64,000 nt of DNA from Plecoglossus altivelis (lineage: Eukaryota; Chordata; Actinopteri; Osmeriformes; Plecoglossidae), in contig BROE01000016.1 in the NCBI GenBank assembly GCA_036571765.1, positions 17,626,121 to 17,690,120 of the forward strand. Reading direction: 5' to 3'. The notes below the pieces were generated by a model, which was given only the letters and a program-made list of their open reading frames with translations, was not told the DNA's origin and did not search any database. Shown piece by piece: positions 1 to 11,300 of the stretch. The position numbers and the translations under genes are program-made. The first letter of the stretch is position 1. Each line of letters opens with the position of its first letter.

Positions 1-775
1 GATTGATCTGCAACTATAAGGAAGTAGCATATGTCCAAAAAATACTTCAGGTTATGATATCCAGCGCTCGGTATGCGAATGAAGCCGTAAATTAATGCGT
101 CTCGTGGCCTAATGCATTCCTGTCTTCATAGAGGCTCAAAGAGCAAAGGTTTTTGCTGGTTGTTTGCCTGTTGCAGATCAAATAGCTCCCTGACTACGAT
201 GTAGAACACTAAATATGTTTGTTAATACGCCTGCATGCAGATACACTCAGCAACAACACAGCAGTGGCCAAGAATGAACCCTCTACTTGACTTATACTGG
301 CCGAGACTTGAAAGCTTAGAGGAAAATAATCACCCTTCTCTGCATGAAAGACGTTCCCTCCCTCCCTTCTTAGAAGGCCACTACCTGGGCTCAAACACTG
401 AACTGGAAAACATGTTCGAACTACGATCTCACCGCTACGTTGTAATACAGGAAGTGGAATCCCTCTCTCCGCTGCACTGGGGACGAGCGAGAAAGCAGTG
501 GGTTGAGCCGAGCCAATGGGGTGGAGGGACGTGAACGGTTTTAGTCTGATAGCCAATCAGATGCCGCCGAAGACCTGCCTTCCAGTATGGAGCAAGGGCA
601 GGCCAGGCCACAAGGCGGACCAGGAAGAGGCAGAGACTGAACCTCACCAGCTTGTTTCCTTCAACTGGATGCCCATGAGATCCAGAACCGGCCTGATATG
701 GACCTGAACCAGGCCTTGGAAACTGACAGATTTCTTCTTTTTAATCGAAGGGAAAGATCTTGCACACAAGAGTAA
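1..775. other. No gene recognised at the left edge
   Basis: Mostly unique sequence. Open frames here show no recognisable domain, no conserved splice structure and no match to the expected downstream part of SLX4IP. It probably belongs to an SLX4IP intron or 3' flank. Confidence 0.5.
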
Positions 776-913
776 AGAAATCCAGAAAAGAGAGGGAGGT
801 GGGGGAGAGAGAATGAGAGAGAGACAGGGGGAGAGAGAAAGTGGTTTGAGAGAGATGTGGAGAAAGGAAGAGAAAGATGGGAGAGATAGAGGAAGGAGGG
901 GAGAAAGAGAGTA

Positions 914-1016
914 GGGGAGAGAAAGACAGCGGGAGAACAAGTGGGGGAGAGAAAGACAGCGGGAGAACAAGTGGGGGAGAGAAAGACAGCGGGAGAACAA
1001 GTGGGGGAGAGAAAGC
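914..1016. repeat. 30-bp tandem repeat, about 3.5 copies
   Basis: Near-identical copies with the core GAAAGACAGCGGGAGAACAA, inside a GA-rich tract that starts near 785. Confidence 0.85.
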
Positions 1017-1059
1017 AGTTTAAGAGAGAGACTGTAGAGACTGTACAGGAAAGAGACTA

Positions 1060-1990
1060 TACAGTAGAAACAGCACCGTAGAGAGACAGCACAATAGAGA
1101 GACCATACAGTAGAGACACAGCACAATAGAGACAGCACAATAGAGAGACAGCACAATAGAGAGACCATACAGTAGAGAGACAGCACAATAGAGAGACAGC
1201 ACAATAGAGAGACCATACAGTAGAGAGACCATACAGTAGAGAGACAGCACAATAGAGAGACAGCACAATAGAGAGACCATACAGTAGAGAGACAGCACAA
1301 TAGAGAGCACAATAGAGAGACAGCACAATAGAGACAGCACAGTAGAGACATCACAATAGAGACAGCACAATAGAGAAACAGCACAATAGAGAGACAGCAC
1401 AATAGAGAGCACAATAGAGAGACAGCACAATAGAGACAGCACAGTAGAGACATCACAATAGAGACAGCACAATAGAGACAGCACAGCAGAGAGACCATAC
1501 AGCAGAGACACAGCACAATAGAGAGACAGCACAATAGAGAGACCATACAGTAGAGAGACAGCACAATAGAGAGCACAATAGAGAGACAGCACAATAGAGA
1601 CAGCACAATAGAGAAACAGCACAATAGAGAGACAGCACAATAGAGACAGCACAATAGAGAAACAGCACAATAGAGAGACAGCACAATAGAGACAGCACAA
1701 TAGAGAGACAGCACAATAGAGAGACCATACAGTAGAGACACAGCACAATAGAGACAGCACAATAGAGAGACAGCACAATAGAGACAGCACAATAGAGAAA
1801 CAGCACAATAGAGAGACAGCACAATAGAGAGACAGCACAATAGAGAGACAGCATATTAGAGAGACCATACAGTAGAGACACAGCACAATAGAGACAGCAC
1901 AATAGAGAAACAGCACAATAGAGAGACAGCACAATAGAGACAGCACAATAGAGAGACAGCACCATAGAGAGACAGCACCATAGAGAGCCC
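1060..1990. repeat. Minisatellite of 14-16 bp units (AGAGACAGCACAAT type)
   Basis: About 60 variants of AGAGAGACAGCACAAT and AGAGACAGCACAAT, interspersed with AGAGAGACCATACAGT. Units of 14, 16 and other lengths shift the frame, so several long open frames of Cys-, Leu- and Ser-rich peptide arise on the minus strand. They are repeat by-products. Confidence 0.95.
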
Positions 1991-2189
1991 TTCTAGAAGA
2001 GCCCCCCCCCCCAGACTAGCATCCCTGCCACAGCACTGGACCCTGCGTGCCCACAGACACAGGGATCCTCACATGGGAAGTCCCTCACAGGATGGCCTTT
2101 GTGTGGAAATGAAGCCACGTCAAAGAGTGGGCTGGACGTCTGCCTCTGCTCCCCACTACCCTAAACCATGACTGGGTGGTTCAGGATAC

Positions 2190-2262
2190 GGATACACACA
2201 CACACAACACACACAGACACACAACATACATTACACACACACACACACAGACACAGAAAACA
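2190..2262. repeat. CA microsatellite
   Basis: Interrupted (CA)n with ACAC and AGAC variants. Confidence 0.9.
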
Positions 2263-2469
2263 TACAAGATCGGAGAGAGAGAGATGTGGGTGTCTCTATT
2301 TGCATTGCAATGCCTTGATATGTATTCTAAACTGTTTAATATGTATAAAAACAGTTTGAAAATCAACTTGAAAGGAAAAACAACAAACTGGCTGGAGAAG
2401 ATCTCTGGGAAAGTTGCAGGCCTCTATGTTCCAACACAGCTCCTGCACGACATCACAGACACACAACTA

Positions 2470-3416
2470 CGAGACAGCACAGGGAGGAGAGGAGAGGAAG
2501 GGAGGAGGGAGGGGAGGGGGGGAGGAGGAGGAAGAGAGAGAAGGGGGGAGAGAGAGAGGGAGGGAGAGAGGGAGGAGGGAGTGAGAGAGAGGAGGAGGTG
2601 AGGGAGGGGGGAGGAGGAGGAAGAGAAGACGAGCGGGGGGGAAAGAGAGAGGGGGGGGAGAGAGAGGGAGAGAGAGAGAAGGGAGGGAAAGAGGGAGAGG
2701 GATAGAGAAAGAGGGAGAAAGAGAGAGAGTGTGGGAGAGATAGAAAGAGGGAGAGAGACAAATAAAGGGAGAGAGAGGGAGAAAGAGGGGGAGGTGAAGA
2801 GAGAGAAAGAAAGGGAGGGTGAACAGAGAGAGAGAGAGAGAGAGAGGGACAGGGAGAGAGGGAGAGAGACATAGAGGGAGAGACAGGGGGGGATGAAGAG
2901 AGAGAGAGGGAGAAACGTGGGAGTGAAGAGAGAGAGAGGGGGTTGGGGGGGGGGGGGAGGGTAGGAGAGGAGAGAGAGGTAGCGTATGAACAAGAGAGAG
3001 AGAGAGAGAGAGGGAGAGGGAGAGAGGGAGACATAGAGGGGGAGACAGGGGGGGTGAAGAGAGAGAGAGGGAAAAAGGTGGGAGTGAAGAGAGAGAGGAG
3101 AGGGAGGTGAAGATGGAGAGTGGGATGGGAGATAGATTAGAGAGAGGGAGAGAGAGGGGTGAAGAGAGAGAGATGGGGATAGAGAGAGAGAGGGGGAGAG
3201 AGGGGTGAAGAGAGAGAAGGGGAGAGAGGTGGGAGTGAAGAGAGAGAGAGGGAGAGAGAGGGGAGAGAGAGAAAGAGGGAGAGAGCGGAGGAAGAGAGAA
3301 GAGAGGAGAGAGGGAGAAGAGGAGAGAGAGAGAGAGAGAGAGGGGAGAGGGACGAGAGAAAGAGAGGAGAGGGAGAGAGGGAGAGGGAGAGAGAGGGAGA
3401 GAGAGGGAGAAGGAGC
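2470..3416. repeat. GA-rich simple repeat, about 0.95 kb
   Basis: Almost pure purine on the plus strand, GGGAGAGAGA-type units with short G runs. The opposite strand gives Ser/Pro/Leu-rich open frames with no domain. Long purine tracts of this kind can adopt triplex (H-DNA) structure. Confidence 0.95.
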
Positions 3417-3534
3417 AGCAACGTATGTTGTGAAATTGAATAATGGTCACGAGCTGTGTGGCTCAGGCAGTCAGCAGTGTGGGAACAGTCTCTAATCTGC
3501 TGAGGAATGATGCACACTCCTCATGGCTGGACAC

Positions 3535-3950
3535 AATCCACAACCACAACCAGCCTGTAACCTTAACAACCAGCCTGTAACCTCAACAACCAGCCTGTAA
3601 CCTTAACAACCAGCCTGTAACCGTTAACAACCAGCCGGTAACCAGCCTGTAACCTTAACAACCAGCCTGAAACCTTAACAACCAGCCTGTAACCTCAACA
3701 ACCAGCCTGTAACCTCAACAACCGGCCTGTAACCGTAACAACCAGCCTGTAACTTTAACAACCAGCCTGTAACCGTAACAACCAGCCTGTAACCCTAACA
3801 ACCAGCCTGTAACCTTAACAACCAGCCTGTAACTGTAACTACCAACCAGTAACCGTAACAACCATCCTGTGACCGTAACAACCAGCCTGTAACCGTAACA
3901 ACGGGCCTGTAACCGTAATAACCAGCCCGTAACCTCAACAACCAGCCAGT
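3535..3950. repeat. Minisatellite of about 20 bp (ACCAGCCTGTAACCTTAACA type)
   Basis: About 20 copies of AACAACCAGCCTGTAACCTT with substitutions at the last positions (CTCA, GTAA, GTTA). Confidence 0.95.
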
Positions 3951-3959
3951 CTGGCTGTC

Positions 3960-5330
3960 TGCTTCCCTCCACACATACGAACACGCACGCACGCACACAC
4001 TCACACGCACACAGTGCTGTGCCTGAGAACCAGCATGTAGGTACAGACTCTCCAGTCCTCCACCATAAACTACTAAAAGCTAATCTGGCTGTCAGACACA
4101 GCGCTGATAAGAGTGGCATATGAGAAAGAAATGATAAATCATTAGGTTTAAAAGGACATGAATACTGCGCCACACAGCCGGGCTCCTGTTCAAATAGATA
4201 CTCACTGGACACTACTTCAAGAAGAACAGACCAGAACAAGATGATAAAAAACACAGGGAGAGAGCACTTTCGCAAAGATAAGACGTTTGAGATGGAAAGA
4301 AGATGTTGGTTATCTATCTTTCTTTCTTGGAAGAGTTAAAAGGGAATGCCCTGATGTCCCTGATGACGGACTGATCTTCAGACTCCAGCTGTAGCAGCGT
4401 CTTGAGAGGGATATTAGCATGATAGCTGGATTCCCATCGCGCTACACCGCCTGGATGACAAGACTAAGATACGTTCAGACAGAGACAGTAATCAGAAAAC
4501 ATAGATTGCTTGTTTTGGCATTTCCTTGTTGTCATAGTTTCCAGCCCTCACAACACCCTCAGGCAATCGAGACTCCATTGATATCCAACGACCAAACGTT
4601 TACTTTTGGTTCTGATGTTTGATGGTCTAATTTGATTCGCCGGCAAACCTCAAAGCTGTTTTGATTCGTTGCACAGAAACACCTTGGCTCAGCACAGACA
4701 GCCTTGCCATCAGTGCACAGGAAACTAGGTAAACACACAAACACAACATCACAGATTAGTGGGAAATATCTAAAAGCTGCTCTTGGCAAACCCTAAAGTT
4801 TAGGCCATGGTCTGTTCATCTGCCCCCGTATAAAAATTTACACAATCACAGTCGCAAAAAAAACATCCTTGGTTTGAGTCTCCCTGACAAAGTCAACCAA
4901 CATGCACCAACACAGACCAGGATATGGAAAGGTAGAATGGATCTTCTGAGAGAAGGAGAGCTCATCTGTCTTGTCCCACCCTGCTCAAAAGCATTCTCTC
5001 TGAAAGACGATTCATCTGTGAAGATCAGAAGCAAGCGCCAGTCTGTATGGGTGTGTTGGCGTCGTGTCTTAAAGAGAGCCTTGTATCATACTATGGTGAC
5101 GGGTTTCCCAAAAAATCATTTGAGGGAGCAGATCTCTGACGAGTGGTTGATGTGGGCTTTACCACACTCTACTGTACTCTACTGGGATTTTGTAAAAAAT
5201 AAAATAAAATAATAATAATTAAAATAAAAAGAGTTATTCCTCATCTCCCTTAAGGGTTTAGGCGCAGTTTTATGGGCGAAAGTGAAGTCAACTGTCCAAT
5301 GGAGTTGGATTTAATACCATTCATTGATCG
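3960..5330. other. Unique sequence without a recognised gene
   Basis: Intron or flank of SLX4IP. A short CA/CGCA stretch lies at 3985-4015. The open frames at 3715-4275 (minus) and 4874-5212 (plus) have no recognisable domain. Confidence 0.5.
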
Positions 5331-5334
5331 GGCC

Positions 5335-5815
5335 TGGGTGGGCGGGGCCCCTGTGTGAGGTCCCTGGGTGAGGTCCGTGGGCGGGGCCTCTGTGTGATGT
5401 GTGAGGTCCCTGGGTGAGGCCCCTGGGTGAGGTCCCAGTGTGAGGTCCGTGGGCGGGGCCCTGTGTGAGGTCCGTGGGCGGGGCCCCTGTGTGATGTGTG
5501 AGGTCCCTGGGTGAGGCCCCTGGGTGAGGTCCCCAGGTGAGGTCCCTGGGTGAGTTCCGTGGGCGGGGCCTCTGTGTGATGTGTGAGGTCCCTGGGTGAG
5601 GCCCCTGGGTGAGGTCCCCAGGTGAGGTCCCAGTGTGAGGTCCCTGGGTGAGGTCCCAGTGTGAGGTCCCCAGTGTGAGGTCCCCAGTGTGAGGTCCCTG
5701 GGTGAGGTCCCAGTGTGAGGTCCCCAGGGTGAGGTCCCTGGGTGAGGTCCCTGGGTGAGGTCCCAGTGTGAGGTCCCCATTGTGAGGTCCCTGGGTGAGG
5801 TCCCAGTGTGAGGTT
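5335..5815. repeat. Minisatellite with GAGGTCCCTGGGT-type units
   Basis: Units of GAGGTCCCTGGGT and GAGGTCCCAGTGT alternate, with inserted GGGCGGGGCC blocks. The minus strand yields Gly/Pro/Thr/His-rich open frames that are repeat artefacts. Confidence 0.95.
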
Positions 5816-5822
5816 AAGCATG

Positions 5823-6095
5823 AAGCAGAGCTGGAGGGGCAAGACTGGAGTAGCAGGGCTGAGGAGCAGGGCTGGAGGAGCAGGGCTGGAGGAGCACAGC
5901 TGAGGAGCAAGACTGGAGGAGCAGGGTGGGAGGAGCAGAGCTGGAGGAGCACTACTGGGGAGCGGAGCTGAGGAGCAGGGCTGAGGAGCAGGACTGGAGG
6001 AGCAGGGTGGAAGGAGCAGGGCTGGAGGAGCAGAGCTGGAGGAGCAGGGCTGGAGAAGCAGGGTGGGAGGAGCAGAGCTGGAGGAGCAGGGCTGA
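5823..6095. repeat. Minisatellite with GAGCAGGGCTGGAG-type units
   Basis: Imperfect copies of GGAGCAGGGCTGGAGGAGCA, directly after the previous array. Confidence 0.93.
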
Positions 6096-6267
6096 GGTCA
6101 TGAGTAAACACACAGGCTCTTCCAGGGGAGAGCAGGGGGCTCCAAAACACATCTGCTTCTGCCTTTGATCCAACCTTCTGCATCCCAGCATGCACTGCAC
6201 CTCCGACGGCCCTTCACACACTCTGTGGAGTGACACTCTGACCAACAACAACAACGCTCAAAGACTC

Positions 6268-6490
6268 GAGTTCGTCCCCCTCCCCTCCTCCTCCCCCCTT
6301 CCCTCCCCTCCTCTTCCCTCCCTTTCCCCCTACCCCCTTTCCCCCCCTCTCCTCCCCCCCCCCTCTCCCCCCCCCTCTCCCTCCTCCCCCTTCTCCTCCC
6401 CCTCTCCCTCCTCCCCCTTTCCCTCCCTCGCCTCCTCCCACTCCTCCACCCCCTCTCCCTCCTCCTTCCCCTCAGCCCTCCTCTCTACCC
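6268..6490. repeat. C-rich pyrimidine tract
   Basis: CCCTCC and CCTCCT runs with poly-C segments; almost no purine on the plus strand. Confidence 0.93.
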
Positions 6491-7119
6491 TCAGCCCAGC
6501 CAGGACGTGACAAACGAGACCCTATCCATGAGGAACTTGCAGTACCCCGGGGTCTAGGGGGGCGCGACGCTGGCTGTCAATCCACATCCATGATGTCACC
6601 TAACTTCCCCTCTGAACATGACCTCTTGACCTTTACAACCAGAAACGTTTGAAGAATCGTTTCCACCACGGTTTAAGAAAGGTTCCAACTCTACAACTCA
6701 CACGGCGGGGTGTTAACCGAGAGGATTAGAATTCCCCTCGTGGCTGGGAACCATGTTAAGAGTCCAACCCCTGTCGTCATACTGTCAGAAGGCTGTGGGC
6801 TGACAGACCCCTTGTAAACTGATGACTGCATGTTTAAGAACAATTCAAACAAGCCCATTATCATTTATAGTGCAACAACAGGACTCCGTGTCAGCTGTGA
6901 GTCATTCAGCTCCACCGCATTTTTGCATCTGGATTCATAACTCGCCTGGCTGCAAACAGACAGCTGAAAAACTCCCTCTCCAAAAATCAGAGCAGAGTCA
7001 ACAAGGTAAACAAATAAGCACTAATTGCTTTGTCATGTGACTTTAGGCCTCTGCTGCCTTCAATGTTTCCCCTGGCAAACTACTCGAGGTTAGGCTAGTC
7101 ACATCAGCTCCACCATAAC

Positions 7120-7513
7120 CACCCTAACCCTCCCCTCTCCTCCCCTCTCCCATCTCCCCTCCCTGCTTTCCCCTCCTCTCCCCTCTCCTTGCCATAGCCT
7201 CTTCTAAACCTCTTACCTCTCCCTCCCTCTCCTGCCCTCTTCTCCCCTCCCTCCCTTCCCCTCCTCTCCTCTCACCCTCACTCCCCTCTCTTCACCCTCC
7301 CTCCTTGCCTCCCTCCCCTCCCCTCTCCACCCTCCCTCCTTGCCTCCCTCCCCTCCTCCCTCCCTTCACCCTCCCTCCCATCCCCTTCCCCTCTTCCCTC
7401 TCTTCACCCTCCCTCCATGCCTCCCTCCCATCCCCTTCCCCTCTTCCCTCCCTCCTTGCCTCCCTTACCCTCCCTCCCCTCCCTTCCCCTCCCTCCCCTC
7501 CCTTCCCCTCCAG
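7120..7513. repeat. CT-rich simple repeat with a local ~77-bp duplication
   Basis: CCCTCCCTCC-type sequence. The stretch with CACCCTCCCTCCATGCC and CCCATCCCCTTCCCCTCTTC is repeated in close succession between 7280 and 7450. Confidence 0.9.
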
Positions 7514-7907
7514 CCCATAGCGCCAGAACAAGCCCAGAGAACCACATCCTGAGGAGAGGAAAGCGACAGAGTTGCTCTGCCTCCTCCAACTGGAAAATCT
7601 GTTACACAATCTGAACTTCTCCCTGACGACTCCGTGGCTCCACTAAAAATATTACAATCGCCGCTTTCACGGAGAGCCAAGGAGAGAGACAGGACTCCAG
7701 GAGAAACAACAGCAGAGGGCTGGGGAGGGAGACCGCACCCAGATCAGGGCATACAAGCAGGACACACAGCCTCCTTGATGTCAGTGCCAAGGTGAGGATA
7801 CCCTCCGGATCTCTCGGAGATCCCTGGGAACAGCTAAGAGGATCCATCAGAGAACCTTCCGGAAGAACATCTGAAGGACTCCGCCAAGCAGAGAGTGAGG
7901 TCATCCC

Positions 7908-7965
7908 AATTCAAAATCAGTTTTATTGGCCAAGTATGAACACATGCAAGGGATTTGTAGTGCGG
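7908..7965. repeat. Fragment of a dispersed fish repeat
   Basis: Contains CAGTTTTATTGGCCAAGTAT and then CACATGCAAGGGATTTG, a motif pair common at the ends of teleost interspersed repeats. Only a short piece is present, next to a poly-C tract, so the family is not assigned. Confidence 0.4.
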
Positions 7966-8254
7966 TGGTGAGGTGACCACACAGTCTTGTACCGTACAAC
8001 CCCCCCCCACCCCCCCCCACCCCCCCTGAGAGTGTGGCAGAGCAGGAAACAGGAAAGCAGGTTAGGTCCAGACTGTGTAAACACGGTGCAGTATATACAG
8101 AGAGAGCAATGCATCCCTCCAATAACAGACAGGCCCGTGCTGAGCGACCCCCCTCCTCCTCCTCCTCCTCCTTCTCCTCCTCCCCCCCCCCTCCTTTTTT
8201 TGCCAGGCGACTGAAAGAGGAAATGGGGAGATGGAGAGTATAAACAGCACTCAC

Positions 8255-8343
8255 CGTGGTCTGACTCGGGTTACTACCGAGCGTCTTGGCTTCCTCTGGA
8301 CGGCTTGCACACACGACACAGCGCTCAGGAAACACACGCAACT
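8255..8343 (-). CDS. SLX4IP: SLX4IP coding exon 5
   Basis: 89 bases between acceptor CTCCTCCAG and donor GTGAGT. With the carried G it reads ELRVFPERCVVCASRPEEAK and ends SQTT in phase 0. The VFPERCVVC core matches VFPDRFVVC of human SLX4IP. It is the last exon of the gene I could find in the window. Confidence 0.82.
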
Positions 8344-11300
8344 CTGGAGGAGAGAATCATGGAGGCTTTACTGGTTAATAAGGAGGTCTGTGCCCCTGGA
8401 GAGCTACTGTCTGACCCAGAGGAGTGGTGGAAGAGCCAATACCAAGCCTTAAGTGTCCCCCACACCCACCCCTCTCACCCTGAAGACCAGATGACAGATT
8501 ACTGAGGAGATCCTGGGTTTCTGACGCATGAGAGCGGCTAACATGTAACGTCAGGGTCACGTCTTTCAGGAGGAAGGCCCCGACTGGTCTGATGGTTTTA
8601 TCAGCTTTGGTATAAATTGTGGGAAGTGGTCATCAATAAAGCACAACAAATGTAACCAAAGACCAAGGGAAAAAGAAACCACCATGTCAAGATGTGCGCT
8701 GCATCTATCTAGATTCTGTTTCAACTTTCAAATCCACTTCCTGAATGACTTTTAAAACCAACCAAAGTATTTATCTGCAGTTTGTCTTTTCTCTCAGACT
8801 GTTAAATGCCTTCATAACATGTTTCGTCCTGTGTTTTTCACAACGTAGTCATAGTGCTCAACTTCGTCACCCGCCCTGCCTCTGCCCTCCCTCCCTCCCT
8901 CCCTTGCCCTCCCTCTCTTGCCCTCCTTCTCTTGCCTTCCTTCCCCTACTCTGTCCCTCTCTCCCCAGCCTCTCTCCCCAGCCTCCACCCGGACCATCTC
9001 CCCAGCCTCTCTCCCCAGCCTCTCTTCCCAGCCTCCACCCGGACCCTCTCCCCAGCCTCTCCCCAGCCTCTGCCCCCCCTCTCTCTCCAGCCTCCCTCCC
9101 CAGGGCCTCTCTCCCAGCCCTCCCCCTCTCCAGCCCCTCTCCCCAGCCTCTCCCCAGCCTCTCCCCAAGCCCTCACCCCAGCCTCTCTCCCCAGCCCCTC
9201 TCCCCCCCCTCTCCCAGCCTCTCTCCCCGCCCTCTCCCCCTCTCCCAGGCCTCTCTCCCCAGCCTCCCCCCCCTCTCCCCAGCCTCTTCCCGCCAGTCTC
9301 TCTTCCCCCAAGCCCCTCACCCTCACCCTGCTCCCCAGCCCCTCACCCCAGCCTCGTCTGCCCCAGCCCCTCCACCAGCCCCTCTCCCCAGCCCCTCTCC
9401 CCAGCCTCTGCCCCCCTCTCCCCAGCCTCTCTCCCCAGCCTGACCCTGAGCGACCAGGACTAATTAGCCCTGTTCTGGAGCTGATGAGTGTATGTGTCAC
9501 CAGCCCACCCTCCGACTCCCTCCCTCCCTCCCTCCCCCCCGGAGGCCAAACCAGCAGACCCTCCAGCTCCTCACATGAACCTGCCAGAGGAAGGCAGCCT
9601 TGCCACTCCCTGGGAGTGGAGGCCTGAGGTCGGGGGTCAGGGGTCAGGGGGCGCTGATGGACAGCGGAGATACAAGGAGAACAGACCTCTTGTCTCTCTC
9701 TGTCTCAGGAAACTCTCCCCAAGCTTCTTAAGGTTGTTATCAACAACACCCAGAACTCAGCGAGGAAACCAGCAAGGAAACCAGCAAGGAAACCAGCAAG
9801 GAAACCAGCGCAGCAGAGACTAATTCACGTTTTTAAGACCAGAGTCAACTGTGTACTTTCTGCAAAGATTCATTCCAGATTCGATTAAGTCTTCCAGTTG
9901 CGGATAGACTTTGGTTATTGACAGAGATTTCTTCAACGTTGAACTGCTTCATTCAGGACACGAGGAGAGACAGATTCCTGGAGCTCTTAGAGAGCTGTAC
10001 TCACCTCCGTAGCGTTCCTGGACCACACACCTGAGCCGACAGTGACGCTTCACAAAGTCTCCCACCAGGTAGAAGCCTGAACCTGTTCAAGAACAAGAAT
10101 CATAGTACAGAACAGTCATACATTCAGCTTGGGGAGGATATCTACGATGCTAAGAAGCTAAAACCAGATTGAATAATAAAGCTTTGGCAGAGCCCTGGCC
10201 AGACTGGGAGTTGTGGATGGAGTGGGCAAGTGCTGTGTTCACAAAGCCATGTCTCCATAACACTGATTGAATTTTCCTTTCTGACAAAAGCCTTCCGTGG
10301 TTGGTATTCATAGCTGGAGCTGGCAGATGGAGCCAGGAAAAGGAGATAAGAGGTTAATGAAAGGAAGTGAAATGCAAATGTTTCTCCTCTGCTGAATAGA
10401 GAGAGACTCAGGCCATAACAGACAGCGCCGGTCAGAGGAGACATGGAGGGACAGAAACTAGCACCAAAGACTAAACCCAAATGTCACCACCAATCACCAA
10501 GACTTTATCTCCAACCACCACATTTCGGTTTGTCTCTGGGCGTGAGATTCAATCGCACGACCCTTTTTAACGTGGTGAAGTCAAACGTGGAACAAAGAGC
10601 GAGTTAATATTAATGTTTATAGATATGATCCCCTCAGAGGATGCTGTGGGAACTCAAGACACAGTTACAGACAGTGTCCTGGGAATCCTTGACTCATTCA
10701 CAGAATCTGCTAGATCACACATACGTCACCTCAGCTTTGTACAGCATCGCTTCTGATGAGCTCACTAATTGTGTGTGTGTGAGTGTGTGTGTGGTGTGTG
10801 AGTGCGTGTGTGGTATGTGAGTGTGTGTGTGTGGTGTGTGAGTGCGTGTGTGGTGTGTGAGTGCGCGTGTGGTGTGTGAGTGCATGTCTGTGTGAGTTCG
10901 TGTGTGGTGTGTGAGTGCGTGCGTGGTGTGTGAGTGTGTGTGTGTGTGTGTCTGTGTGAGTGCATGTGCGTGTGGTGTGTGTGCGAGTGTGTGTACGTGT
11001 GAGATCATCCATCTGGTAGATTCTAGATGTCATTCCATCCTCCTTCTTTCAGCAGGGCCAGAGGTAGGAGTCCCTGGGATCAGATCTATTTGTCGACATC
11101 CGGGGAATGTAAGAAGGGTTGTGTAAAGACTGGAGCCTAATCTGAGAGGAATTTGTTAACTGAAACAAGCGGCTTGGCTGCCACGCTACAGAGCTGCTCT
11201 TTACAAACAAGACAACAGCCCTGGAAGACAGAACTCCTCCTCTCCAGTCTCGATCCTCCGACGCTTCAGCATTCGAAAACATTTCAGTCGGTTCTCTACG

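Noticed and set aside
644..1965. Cys/Leu/Ser-rich membrane-like protein on the minus strand
   Set aside because: It is the translation of a 14- to 16-bp minisatellite, with overlapping alternatives in other frames.
3715..4275. Secreted-protein-like frame with a hydrophobic start (minus strand)
   Set aside because: The hydrophobic start runs into the 20-bp minisatellite, and no family or splice support was seen.
5250..6195. Gly/Pro/Thr repeat protein on the minus strand
   Set aside because: Two adjacent minisatellites explain it; three overlapping frames are open.
8745..9627. Proline-rich extensin- or collagen-like protein
   Set aside because: All three plus frames over the CCCCAGCCTCTC array are open and equally Pro-rich, as expected from low-complexity DNA.
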